A stretch of 64,000 nucleotides of DNA from BNWE01 sp964369545. GTDB taxonomy: Bacteria; Pseudomonadota; Alphaproteobacteria; UBA3830. The translations under genes and the position numbers were made by a program. Shown piece after piece: positions 44,073 through 51,792 of the stretch. Under the pieces are notes generated by a model, which saw nothing but the letters and a program-made list of their open reading frames with translations, was not told the DNA's origin and ran no database searches. Within the stretch, counting starts at the first letter, position 1. Each line of letters starts with the position of its first letter. Location of the stretch: contig CAYJFA010000003.1 of the NCBI GenBank assembly GCA_964369545.1, forward strand, positions 62,001 to 126,000. Reading direction: 5' to 3'.

Positions 44073-45036
44073 TGGAAACGCCTCCGCTTAATCTGTATTT
44101 TTCTATATTTTTGTTCGCGATTTTCTGAAGTATTCCTACGGCATCCGGAGATGCGTTTTTGCTGAACAAATGTGCAAATCTTCTTTGTACTCGAAGATAT
44201 TCTTCAACCGGCTTCGGATTATCGATGGGTGTTGATCCTACAACAATTCCATTTTCGGCCTCAAATAAAGGGAACATTCCGCATTCTATAGCTAATCTTG
44301 CAATTTTTATTGTTTCAGATGGCGGATATCCCCATCCGAGAGGGCAGGGAACATGTGCATGAATGTATTTTGCCCCTTTGATTTTTATAGCTTTTGTGAC
44401 TTTTACTTCTAAATCTTTTATATTAGCAATGCTTGCCGTTGCGACATATGGAATATTATGAGCAATTGCGATTTCAGGTAGATTTTTTCCTGTTCCAACT
44501 TCATTCCCAAAATATGATCCATTTGGAAGCGTTGTAGCAGTTCTCGCATGTACTGGTGTAGCGCTGGATCTCTGAACTCCAGTGTTCATATACGCTTGGT
44601 TGTCATAGCAAATATACAATATATCGTCGTTACGGTCGAACATACCTGATAATGCGCCCATACCGATGTCTGTAGTCGAACCATCTCCCCCTTGCGCTAT
44701 TACGCGCATTTCTGATTTGCCTTGAGAGCGAAACGCTGATGCAACCCCAGTTGCAACAGATGGTGCATTTCCAAATAAAGAGTGCAACCATGGTATATTC
44801 CATGAATTTTCTGGGAATACACATGAAAATACTTCGAGACATCCGGTTGCATTTACAACAGCGATATTGCCATTTGTTGCTTTGTAGGCCGCGTCAATCG
44901 CGCATCTTGCTGCAAGCGCTTCTCCGCATCCCTGACAAGCTCTGTGACCGCTGGTAAGACTGTTGGGTCTATTATAGACAGACTGAACAGTATTGTTTTT
45001 ATTTGATAATCTATTTCCTATTGTTAGATTAAACAT
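44065..45036 (-). CDS. porB: Pyruvate:ferredoxin oxidoreductase beta subunit PorB
   Basis: PorB binds thiamine diphosphate and, with PorA, decarboxylates pyruvate to acetyl-CoA. The first cluster-binding region is HRACQGCGEALAAR, followed by NATGCLEVFS; the thiamine diphosphate motif is GGDGSTTDIG with YICYDNQAYMNTGVQRSSATP (two adjoining pieces) after it, a stretch typical of pyruvate-specific enzymes rather than 2-oxoglutarate ones. Length (323 residues) is normal. It follows porA by 17 bases. The enzyme is oxygen-sensitive in most bacteria, so its presence points to low-oxygen metabolism. Confidence 0.93.
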   Translation of the reverse strand: MFNLTIGNRLSNKNNTVQSVYNRPNSLTSGHRACQGCGEALAARCAIDAAYKATNGNIAVVNATGCLEVFSCVFPENSWNIPWLHSLFGNAPSVATGVASAFRSQGKSEMRVIAQGGDGSTTDIGMGALSGMFDRNDDILYICYDNQAYMNTGVQRSSATPVHARTATTLPNGSYFGNEVGTGKNLPEIAIAHNIPYVATASIANIKDLEVKVTKAIKIKGAKYIHAHVPCPLGWGYPPSETIKIARLAIECGMFPLFEAENGIVVGSTPIDNPKPVEEYLRVQRRFAHLFSKNASPDAVGILQKIANKNIEKYRLSGGVSNG

Positions 45037-45053
45037 ATATGTTTCTCCAAAAT

Positions 45054-46241
45054 CTATTTACAACGGCAATTATTTATTGGCTGATATTCTTGTTCGACAA
45101 TTTCAGTGTTAAGACCCAAGAACACATCGGATGCTTGATGACTATTAATTAGGTATTCTTTTAGCATGGAACTTGTGATGGCTTTTCCTCCTAATCCTGC
45201 GATAACGGAATAAATCTGTAAATCAGTATCTTTTGCTAACAGTTCTATTTCTTTCGATAAAATTCCTCCGATACCTACGGCAAGCGCCTTTTCTATAACA
45301 ATTACTTTTTTTGCTTTTTTAAGAGATTCTTTTATCCTGTCTACAGGAAACGGACGGAAACTTATGATCGATAAAACTCCAAATTTATGTCCGGATGCAT
45401 TTAAATCATCAATCGCATCTTTTATTGTTCCAGCGGCGGACCCCATTGTGATAATAACTGTTTCCGCGTTTTCTAGATTATATTTTCTGATAAGTCCACC
45501 TGAGTCTCTGCCGAATTTTTTATAAAAAGATTTTCCAACGCAATCTATTATATCTAAAGAATCGAGCTGTTTTTTATGAGCAAGATATCTTACTTCCATA
45601 AAATACTCTGGAGGAACCATTGTTCCAATGGCGATGGGATTTTTTGCATCCAAACTAATATGCGGTTCATAAGGAGGTAAAAACTCATCAACTTCTTTCT
45701 GTGAAGGCATATCTACACGATCGTATGCATGCGTCAAGATGAAGCCGTCCACACAAACCATCACGGGGCATTTCACTTTTTCTGCGATTTTAAATGCTTG
45801 AATGTGAAGATCAGCTGCTTCCTGGTTGGTTTCCGCGAATAACATGATCCATCCAGCATCTCTCGCAGACATAGCATCTGAGTGATCGTTCCATATATTG
45901 ATCGGAGATCCGATTGCTCGATTTCCTAATGTCATTACAATAGGAAGATCCAACCCGGAAGCGTTATATACCGCTTCCATCATATATAATAATCCTTGGC
46001 TTGATGTAGCTGTGTAACTTCTGACACCTGCGGCCTGTGATCCTATCGATACACTTAACGCTGCCATTTCGGATTCAACATTGATATATTCGCATTCGGA
46101 TAACTCACCGGATCTTACCAAATCTCCTAATTCTTCAACTATATGTGTCTGAGGAGTAATTGGATAAGCGCAAACCATTCTTGGGCGGCATAAAGCAACC
46201 GCTTTAGCAATCGCTTGAGATCCTTCCAGTTGATATAACAT
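45054..46241 (-). CDS. porA: Pyruvate:ferredoxin oxidoreductase alpha subunit PorA
   Basis: PorA forms the other half of the catalytic site. Recognisable segments are YPITPQTHIVEEL, INVESEMAALSVSIGSQAAG with TATSSQGLLYM just after, and IVMTLGNRAIG; these match the alpha subunit of the four-subunit enzyme class. At 395 residues it is full length. It lies between porG and porB on the minus strand with gaps of 41 and 17 bases. It is separate from a PDH complex, none of which is in this window. Confidence 0.93.
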   Translation of the reverse strand: MLYQLEGSQAIAKAVALCRPRMVCAYPITPQTHIVEELGDLVRSGELSECEYINVESEMAALSVSIGSQAAGVRSYTATSSQGLLYMMEAVYNASGLDLPIVMTLGNRAIGSPINIWNDHSDAMSARDAGWIMLFAETNQEAADLHIQAFKIAEKVKCPVMVCVDGFILTHAYDRVDMPSQKEVDEFLPPYEPHISLDAKNPIAIGTMVPPEYFMEVRYLAHKKQLDSLDIIDCVGKSFYKKFGRDSGGLIRKYNLENAETVIITMGSAAGTIKDAIDDLNASGHKFGVLSIISFRPFPVDRIKESLKKAKKVIVIEKALAVGIGGILSKEIELLAKDTDLQIYSVIAGLGGKAITSSMLKEYLINSHQASDVFLGLNTEIVEQEYQPINNCRCK

Positions 46242-46282
46242 GTAAATTCCTCTTTATTTTTAATAATCTTTAAGATTTTGCT

Positions 46283-46822
46283 TCATATCATCGTTTTTTC
46301 GTACGCTTCCAGAGCGGCATTAACGTTTTTTTCAGCAATTGATCCCGAGAATTTAGTTTTAATAGCTTCCACAACTGATTCTATCTTAATAATTTTTGTG
46401 AGGGCTGCGAAACTGCCCAAAAGAATGGCGTTTGGTAATGGTTTACCGATATATTCAAGAGCAATTTCGGTTGCTCCAATGCATTTTAGTTTTATGTTTT
46501 TTGTATTGATCGAAGAATTTATATCGGATGGAGAATTCACTAATGCATATCCTCCATCAATGATGCCGTGAAATGCGTTTGCAGATTCTATAACAGTTTT
46601 ATCTTGAATAATCACAGCGTTGGGCTCATTTATTGGTTCACGCAGTCTGATTTCTTTATCTGATATTCTGCAAAACGAAACGACGGGAGCGCCCATTCTT
46701 TCGGATCCAAAGCTGGGAAACGCCTGAGCATATTTTCCTTCCAAAAACGCGGCAATAGATAACATTTCTGCTGCAGTAACTACACCTTGTCCGCCTCTTC
46801 CATGAATTCTTACTTGAAACAT
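46283..46822 (-). CDS. porG: Pyruvate:ferredoxin oxidoreductase gamma subunit PorG
   Basis: PorG is the CoA-binding subunit of the four-subunit 2-oxoacid:ferredoxin oxidoreductase. The N terminus FQVRIHGRGGQGVVTAAEML and the following AFPSFGSERMGAPV are diagnostic. The ATG at 46822 is chosen over a frame starting 11 codons earlier because family members begin at this Met and TGAGGAAT lies just upstream. Length is 179 residues. A small membrane-protein frame ends seven bases upstream and its stop overlaps this ribosome binding site. Confidence 0.93.
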   Translation of the reverse strand: MFQVRIHGRGGQGVVTAAEMLSIAAFLEGKYAQAFPSFGSERMGAPVVSFCRISDKEIRLREPINEPNAVIIQDKTVIESANAFHGIIDGGYALVNSPSDINSSINTKNIKLKCIGATEIALEYIGKPLPNAILLGSFAALTKIIKIESVVEAIKTKFSGSIAEKNVNAALEAYEKTMI

Positions 46823-46829
46823 TAATTCC

Positions 46830-47024
46830 TCAAAAATAACCGCAAATAAGACCACTGTTAACTAATCTTTTTATATCGTTAGATTCCCTTTTACATTGGC
46901 CAATACACATTACTCTGTAGACCACAAAGATTGCAATAGTCATAATACATAAGCTTACTAAAAAAATAAAGATCACATCATAAGGCCTCGGTTGTTTGTC
47001 ATGATTTTTTATTTTTTTCAACAA
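46830..47024 (-). CDS. Possible small single-pass membrane protein ahead of porG
   Basis: A 64-codon frame with a TTG start, a basic N terminus (LKKIKNHDKQPRPYD), one hydrophobic helix at about residues 18-38 (VIFIFLVSLCIMTIAIFVVY) and a short Cys-containing tail. Its TGA overlaps the porG ribosome binding site and lies seven bases before the porG start, an arrangement typical of translational coupling. No ribosome binding site is visible for its own start, and no family is recognised. It might be a leader or a small membrane subunit; chance is also possible. Confidence 0.4.
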   Translation of the reverse strand: MLKKIKNHDKQPRPYDVIFIFLVSLCIMTIAIFVVYRVMCIGQCKRESNDIKRLVNSGLICGYF

Positions 47025-47188
47025 GATTGTTGTAAATATTTTTTCCCATAAAGAAACAAAGGTCGGTTTTTAGATTAATTTGATAATGCGCAATACATTA
47101 ATGTCCTGAAAAACACATTATGCATATTCATATTTTTTTGTTATACTCTGCGCGGTATTATTGCAGTCGGTATGTTAGGAAACAAAAC

Positions 47189-47542
47189 ATGGAATTTCAG
47201 CGTTTTATAGATAGTTTCACGTTTTTTATGCAGATGGATTCGGGATTGATGGATTCTTTTAATTCATCATCAGGGATACATGGATTGACAGTCTTTGTTT
47301 TAGCTTGTTTCGTAGGATATTACGTGGTTTGGAAAGTTACGCCAGCGTTACATGCCCCCCTCATGTCTGTAACAAACGCGATTTCCAGCGTCATAATTAT
47401 CGGTGCGATTTTTGCTGCGGCTCAGCATTTTTGCTTGTTTTCTAGAGCGTTTGGCTTTGCTGCCATAGTCTTAGCATCCATAAACATATTCGGCGGATTT
47501 ACAGTTACCCACAGAATGCTCAGTATGTTTCGTAAAAAATAG
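47189..47542 (+). CDS. pntAB: NAD(P) transhydrogenase subunit alpha 2 (PntAB)
   Basis: This is the small membrane part of the alpha chain of proton-translocating transhydrogenase, which moves hydride from NADH to NADP using the proton gradient. It has three hydrophobic helices, and the segment KVTPALHAPLMSVTNAISSV is a family hallmark, with FGGFTVTHRMLSMF at the C terminus. The ATG at 47189 has TAGGA upstream. In alphaproteobacteria the alpha chain is often split into PntAA and PntAB; the NAD-binding PntAA gene, normally just upstream, is absent here, where the divergent por operon begins instead. pntB follows by nine bases. Confidence 0.9.
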   Translation: MEFQRFIDSFTFFMQMDSGLMDSFNSSSGIHGLTVFVLACFVGYYVVWKVTPALHAPLMSVTNAISSVIIIGAIFAAAQHFCLFSRAFGFAAIVLASINIFGGFTVTHRMLSMFRKK

Positions 47543-47551
47543 AGGAAATTC

Positions 47552-48919
47552 ATGTTAGTAGATGTACTTTATTTAATCTCAGCAGTTTGTTTTATTTTAG
47601 CTTTGAAAGGACTTTCTTCAGCAGAAAGCGCGTCGCGCGGTAATTTGCTTGGTATTTCCGGCATGATATTAGCATGTACAGCTGCTTATCTTTCTATCGA
47701 TGCGTCTAATATAATTTTTACGATTACTGCTATATGCATAGGCGGCGCGATAGGCATATTTATAGCAAGATCTGTTTCAATGACGGCCTTGCCACAGATG
47801 GTTGCTGGATTTCACAGTCTTGTCGGATTAGCTGCTGTTTTAGTTGCGTTTTCAGCATATTTTTCTCCGCAAGTGTTTAAGATAATAGGAATCGGCGGGA
47901 GTATTCATAAATCCAGTTTAATAGAAATGGGACTTGGGGCAGCGATAGGCGCCGTTACTTTTACCGGCTCGATTGTTGCTTTTCTAAAATTACAGGATCT
48001 TTACAAGGGGCATTATGTTCCTAAAGAAGTGAATGCGTTTATAATATCTTCAATTTTATGCCTACTTATTTATTTTGTTTCTACAGAAAACGAAACAGCG
48101 TTTGTTTTGATGACATTAGTTTCCTTTGTTTTAGGAGTCACTCTTATCGTGCCGATAGGCGGCGCCGATATGCCGGTAATTGTGTCGATGCTAAATTCTT
48201 ATTCTGGATGGGCGGCTTCTGGTATTGGTTTTACCCTAAATAACGATTTGTTGATTATTACAGGAGCATTAGTTGGAGCCAGCGGCGCGATTCTAAGTTA
48301 TATCATGTGCAAAGGAATGAATCGCTCGTTGTTTAGTGTGATCTTTGCGTCAGGGCAGAGCGCTTCTAGTATATCAAATTCCTCTTCTGAGAATCGCTCA
48401 TATAAACAAGGGTCTGCTGAAGACGCGGCGTTTATTTTGAAAAATGCCGCTTCTGTAATTGTAGTGCCCGGATACGGTATGGCAACATCGCAGGCGCAGC
48501 ATGCTCTTAAAGAAATGGGTGATATTCTTAAAAGTAACGGTGTCAATGTCAGATATGCGATACATCCGGTTGCGGGGCGCATGCCTGGACATATGAATGT
48601 TCTTCTGGCGGAGGCGAATGTGCCTTATGAAGATGTCTTCGAGTTGGATGAAATAAACAGAGATTTTGCGTCCTGCGATGTCGCGTATGTTATTGGAGCA
48701 AACGATGTTACAAATCCAGCGGCGAAAAATGATCCCGCAAGCTCTATTTATGGAATGCCTGTTTTTGAAGTAGAAAAAGCGAAAGCGGTGCTATTCCTGA
48801 AAAGATCCATGGGGGCAGGATACGCTGGCGTCGATAACGAATTATTTTATGCCCAGAATACAATGATGCTTCTGGGTGATGCGAAAAAAACCACCGAAGC
48901 CATAGTTAAAGCACTGTAA
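47552..48919 (+). CDS. pntB: NAD(P) transhydrogenase subunit beta
   Basis: PntB contains the second half of the proton channel and the NADP-binding domain III. The N-terminal 260 residues hold several membrane helices, including FHSLVGLAAVLVAFSAYF. The C-terminal soluble domain shows VPGYGMATSQAQHALKEM, HPVAGRMPGHMNVLLAEA, VIGANDVTNPAAK and RSMGAGYAGVDN, which bind NADP. At 455 residues it is complete. It follows pntAB directly. Together with the divergent por genes it would help balance NADPH and the proton gradient. Confidence 0.96.
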   Translation: MLVDVLYLISAVCFILALKGLSSAESASRGNLLGISGMILACTAAYLSIDASNIIFTITAICIGGAIGIFIARSVSMTALPQMVAGFHSLVGLAAVLVAFSAYFSPQVFKIIGIGGSIHKSSLIEMGLGAAIGAVTFTGSIVAFLKLQDLYKGHYVPKEVNAFIISSILCLLIYFVSTENETAFVLMTLVSFVLGVTLIVPIGGADMPVIVSMLNSYSGWAASGIGFTLNNDLLIITGALVGASGAILSYIMCKGMNRSLFSVIFASGQSASSISNSSSENRSYKQGSAEDAAFILKNAASVIVVPGYGMATSQAQHALKEMGDILKSNGVNVRYAIHPVAGRMPGHMNVLLAEANVPYEDVFELDEINRDFASCDVAYVIGANDVTNPAAKNDPASSIYGMPVFEVEKAKAVLFLKRSMGAGYAGVDNELFYAQNTMMLLGDAKKTTEAIVKAL

Positions 48920-48966
48920 ACAAAGAGTTATAAAATTTAATCTACAGGGCAATATGCTAATTCATA

Positions 48967-48995
48967 TTGACTTATAGCTACTTGTATGTTACCAT
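48967..48995 (+). promoter_or_regulatory. Sigma70-type promoter of the Phd/PIN toxin-antitoxin pair
   Basis: TTGACT (48967-48972) and TACCAT (48990-48995) are separated by 17 bases and lie 33 bases ahead of the antitoxin ATG. TATAGC (48973-48978) and its inverted copy GCTATA (49011-49016) flank the -10 region and could be operator half sites for autorepression. Confidence 0.55.
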
Positions 48996-49027
48996 GCGCT
49001 TAATAGATGTGCTATAGGCGGGTTATT

Positions 49028-49258
49028 ATGGAAATAAAAATTCAGGCGAGTGAATTTAAAAACAAATGCTTACAATTATTAAATGACGTGCATCATGGAG
49101 ATACCTATTTAATTACCAAAAGAGGGGTGCCTTTTGCAAAACTAAGCGCCGTAGAAACTGAACCAAAGAAGCTTTTTGGAGCTATGAAGGGCTCATTTTT
49201 AGAAAATGAAGATATAGTTACGTCAATAAATGAGCACTGGAATGCTGAAAATGAGTGA
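49028..49258 (+). CDS. Antitoxin, Phd/YefM family
   Basis: The 76-residue protein begins MEIKIQASEFKNKCLQLL and continues TYLITKRGVPFAKLSAV, the N-terminal DNA-binding fold of Phd/YefM antitoxins. The C-terminal part (EDIVTSINEHWNAENE) would wrap the toxin. The ATG at 49028 is preferred to an upstream frame start because Phd proteins begin here. It overlaps the toxin gene by eight bases, as usual for type II pairs. It should repress its own promoter. Confidence 0.85.
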   Translation: MEIKIQASEFKNKCLQLLNDVHHGDTYLITKRGVPFAKLSAVETEPKKLFGAMKGSFLENEDIVTSINEHWNAENE

Positions 49259-49658
49259 TATTCTTTTGGATACACATATTTTTCTTTGGTTAATGAATGG
49301 GGATTTAAAACTAAGCAAGAAAAGTATAGAAAGAATAGAGGTCAGTGTAAATTCTGAATCTAGGATTTGCGTCAGCGCTATTTCTGTTTGGGAAATTGCT
49401 ATGCTAGAGAAAAAGGGAAGAATTACTCTTTCTCAACCAATCAATAAATGGATCGAACATGCAATCGAGCTGTCTTCAGTAAGAATAATAGAGCTTTCTA
49501 CGAATATTTTACTTGATAGTTGTCATCTACCAGGAGAGTTTCAGAGCGATTCCGCTGACAGAATGATAGTGGCAACATCTAGAGTGCATAATATTCCTCT
49601 AATAACTCAAGACGAAAAAATTCTTAATTATATAAATAAAGGCTTCTGTCCAAAATAA
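49251..49658 (+). CDS. PIN-domain toxin, VapC-like (Sll0205 type)
   Basis: The protein is a PIN-domain ribonuclease. Acidic active-site positions are present: LLDTHIFLW at the N terminus, SAISVWEIAML (Glu), and SADRMIVATS followed by the Asp in TQDEKI. The WEIAMLEKKGRI pattern with a Phd-type antitoxin is typical of the Sll0205-like subgroup. The start at ATG 49251 overlaps the antitoxin gene by eight bases; Met codons upstream are less likely. RNA target is unknown. Confidence 0.87.
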   Translation: MSDILLDTHIFLWLMNGDLKLSKKSIERIEVSVNSESRICVSAISVWEIAMLEKKGRITLSQPINKWIEHAIELSSVRIIELSTNILLDSCHLPGEFQSDSADRMIVATSRVHNIPLITQDEKILNYINKGFCPK

Positions 49659-49672
49659 AACATACATTTATA

Positions 49673-49773
49673 TTAAAAAACTAATGCACAGCTTTGTTTA
49701 TAGGCATTCAGATCAATAGAATTGATTTTATAAGCCGCTCCAGCAAACACATAAACCGTATCTTTTATGCAAC
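49673..49773 (-). pseudogene. Possible 3' remnant of an unidentified gene
   Basis: A minus-strand stretch of about 30 codons, open from an upstream stop to a TAA at 49673, reads like protein (KDTVYVFAGAAYKINSID, then LNAYKQSCALVF). There is no start codon with a ribosome binding site and no upstream continuation in any frame that I can join. It may be the tail of a deleted gene or coincidence. Confidence 0.2.
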
Positions 49774-49859
49774 ATTATATAAAATGTTATTAAACTTTGT
49801 TTGCATTCAAAATAAATATTGCTTAAACTTCAATAAGATTTAATTAAGTGGAGATTAAT

Positions 49860-50576
49860 ATGAAAAAGATACTTTTATTAAGTGCGGCAGCGTGCATGCT
49901 ATCTTCTGTACATGCTGAAGATGGTGAGAGCGCCGGTGGACATGGATTTTATGTCGGCGGTGGTTTGCTATTCTGTAACTCTGGTGAAAAAGTAGATTAT
50001 ACAGAACCAGATGGTTTTGTGGATCATGAAGCTAATGGATATTCGACGCGATTAGGTGGAACACTTCTATTCGGCTATCAGAAAGTTTTGAGCGATTATC
50101 CTGTCTGTCTTGGCTTAGAGTTAGGAGGTGATTTTTCTCCTAAAAAGGAGGAATTAAATGCAAGTAAAACATCTACTAGAGCTGGAAGAGTTTATGATTT
50201 AAAAACATCAAGAAATGGATTTACTCCTTTTGCTGCATTAAGAATTGGTTATATAAATCATGATCATAAGTTCATGACTTATTTAAAAGTTGGTATTTCA
50301 TACGAAAAATCACAAGAACGTTATGACGAATATGATTTCAATACAGGTGATTATCTTAGAGATTACAGTGGTAGCATGAAATTAACCTCATGGATGCCAA
50401 CAGTAGCTATTGGTTTAGAAAAATCAATTGGTAAAGATTTGACTGGACGCGTTGAAGGTGAATACCGTTTTGCTAAGTCTAAAACAAAACACTTTAGCAT
50501 GGGTGGCAATTTGAAACTTACTCAAAAAGGTACGCTTAATATCCGTGCGTTGGTCTGCTACAACATAAAGATATAA
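49860..50576 (+). CDS. Outer membrane beta-barrel protein
   Basis: An exported barrel protein of 238 residues with signal peptide MKKILLLSAAACMLSSVHA. The mature part is made of strand-turn units such as HGFYVGGGLLFCN, VCLGLELGGDF, FAALRIGYIN, TVAIGLEKSIG and a final NIRALVCYNIKI. It belongs to the same family as the barrel at 12082-12792, sharing the GVEK/GLEK-GR-EGEYRF region and the C-terminal strand. GTGGAG lies ahead of the ATG at 49860. A strong terminator follows at 50603, so it is monocistronic. Function is unknown; it could be a surface antigen. Confidence 0.87.
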   Translation: MKKILLLSAAACMLSSVHAEDGESAGGHGFYVGGGLLFCNSGEKVDYTEPDGFVDHEANGYSTRLGGTLLFGYQKVLSDYPVCLGLELGGDFSPKKEELNASKTSTRAGRVYDLKTSRNGFTPFAALRIGYINHDHKFMTYLKVGISYEKSQERYDEYDFNTGDYLRDYSGSMKLTSWMPTVAIGLEKSIGKDLTGRVEGEYRFAKSKTKHFSMGGNLKLTQKGTLNIRALVCYNIKI

Positions 50577-50602
50577 GTCTAAAATATCGTTATGAATCTC
50601 AG

Positions 50603-50631
50603 AAACCGCCATGAAAATGGCGGTTTTTTTG
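50603..50631 (+). terminator. Rho-independent terminator
   Basis: AAACCGCCAT pairs with ATGGCGGTTT around a GAAA tetraloop-like loop, and a run of seven T follows. It lies 27 bases after the outer-membrane barrel gene. Confidence 0.93.
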
Positions 50632-50637
50632 TTGTTA

Positions 50638-50871
50638 CTATAATAAATACGAATACAAATGACCTTCTTTATTTTCAGTTAACATAGCAGATATTCTGTA
50701 TTTTTTATTTCCGTAGATTGCGTAACAAATCTTTGTGGTATACATAAAAAACAGAACCAACATATATATTTTTTTTATAATAGTTCCATAAAATATAAGC
50801 AAAAAAAGCAGACCTGCCGCAAAAGTTGTTTTTATGGTAATGCTAAATAGCATTTTTTGCGGCAGATCCAT
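50638..50871 (-). CDS. Possible small membrane protein, low support
   Basis: A 77-codon frame with two hydrophobic stretches (TFAAGLLFLLIFYG and IYMLVLFFMYTT) and a polar C terminus. There is no ribosome binding site before the ATG at 50871, and no family is recognised. It lies tail to tail with the barrel gene beyond its terminator. It may be a chance frame in AT-rich DNA. Confidence 0.25.
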   Translation of the reverse strand: MDLPQKMLFSITIKTTFAAGLLFLLIFYGTIIKKIYMLVLFFMYTTKICYAIYGNKKYRISAMLTENKEGHLYSYLL

Positions 50872-50946
50872 TTTAATGCTATTGGTTTTAAAAAACTAGA
50901 AATACTGAGAAAAAATACTAGGAGTATTACCTAGTAGAAAGTTGTT

Positions 50947-51092
50947 TAGGGACTGTTCACAAACTGCTTTTTCAGGTCTTTTTGTTGTCAATCCGATACT
51001 CACATCCTCACGTACACCAGAGTACGCTACGGTTCTGCGTTTCGTTTCTCCTAAAAAACCCTTAGAAAAACCTCGGTTGTTAACAGTTCCTA
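50947..51092. repeat. MITE-like element with terminal inverted repeats
   Basis: The 146-base unit starts TAGGGACTGTTCACAA and ends TTGTTAACAGTTCCTA; these ends are inverted repeats with 14 of 16 matches. If the outermost TA is target duplication, the ends are GGGACTGTTCACAA, similar to those of IS5- or Tc1/IS630-type transposons. The centre holds a hairpin CGTAC-ACCAGA-GTACG (from 51011). No reading frame of note lies inside, so it looks non-autonomous. Part of the centre recurs in diverged form at 54868-54904. Confidence 0.65.
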
Positions 51093-51227
51093 TTTTTTCA
51101 GATAATAAGCAATGATACTTAATGCTAAGAAAAATGCAAATACACTACTGAAGAGGATTGGAATCTTTATAGGAAACAATATATTTTATGAGTTCAGCTG
51201 CGGATTGGAAAACCACTAGCCTGATTT

Positions 51228-51485
51228 TTATACATAAACATCATCTCGATTTCCAATTTTTATGATAAGAACAATAATTTTGAGTTCGTTAACTTCATAT
51301 ATGATTCGATAATCTCCGGCCCTTAGACGATAACAGCCCTTCCATTCGCCTTTTAGAGGCTTCCCGAATAGTATGGGATCAACAGTCAACCTTTCTTCGA
51401 TAGCTCTTTTTATGCTTTTCTGTATATTAACAGGGATTTTACTAATATTTTTGATGATATTTCGGCTGTATTTTATTTTATACAT
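51228..51485 (-). CDS. Toxin, RelE/ParE superfamily
   Basis: An 85-residue mRNA interferase or gyrase-poison-like protein of the RelE fold: YKIKYSRNIIKNISKIP at the N terminus, KPLKGEWKGCYRLRAGDYRIIYEV in the centre (two adjoining strands), and IIKIGNRDDVYV at the end. The Arg-rich strand and terminal pattern are typical of RelE-type toxins paired with ribbon-helix-helix antitoxins. It overlaps the antitoxin gene by eight bases. Target is not predictable from sequence alone. Confidence 0.9.
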   Translation of the reverse strand: MYKIKYSRNIIKNISKIPVNIQKSIKRAIEERLTVDPILFGKPLKGEWKGCYRLRAGDYRIIYEVNELKIIVLIIKIGNRDDVYV

Positions 51486-51723
51486 TATCTAACTCATCAA
51501 GGTGTTGCCAAAATTCGTCGTGATCGATGGCTTCTATACCTTTTTTCTTTTCTTCGTTAATAATTTTCATCCAATAAGCGTCTTCGTCTTCTTCCAACTG
51601 TTTTGCTACAAATTTAGCGCAAATTTTTGATATGGAAGTTTTGCTCTTTTTTGCTAATTTCTTTATAGTTTCCAGAGTTTCACTGTCAAGAGACATAAAA
51701 ACGCGTTGTTCTGTAGTTGCCAT
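51478..51723 (-). CDS. Antitoxin with ribbon-helix-helix domain, RelB-like
   Basis: The 81-residue protein starts MATTEQRVFMSLDSETLETI, a ribbon-helix-helix DNA-binding segment, followed by an acidic tail with EFWQHLDELDNV that should bind the RelE toxin. The ATG at 51723 is preceded by AAAGGAAAT; a longer frame to 51786 runs through the promoter and is not used. It is the first gene of the pair and likely represses the promoter at 51749-51777. Confidence 0.87.
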   Translation of the reverse strand: MATTEQRVFMSLDSETLETIKKLAKKSKTSISKICAKFVAKQLEEDEDAYWMKIINEEKKKGIEAIDHDEFWQHLDELDNV

Positions 51724-51748
51724 GATATATTTCCTTTCTGATACTAGG

Positions 51749-51777
51749 ATGGTATCACTAGTGCTACTAAATGTCAA
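51749..51777 (-). promoter_or_regulatory. Promoter and palindromic operator of the RelBE-type pair
   Basis: On the minus strand TTGACA (51777-51772) and TACCAT (51754-51749) are spaced by 17 bases. The spacer contains the near-perfect palindrome GTATCACT-AGTGCTAC (51752-51767, one mismatch), well placed for repression by the antitoxin. Confidence 0.7.
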
Positions 51778-51792
51778 GAAAATCAAATTGCG

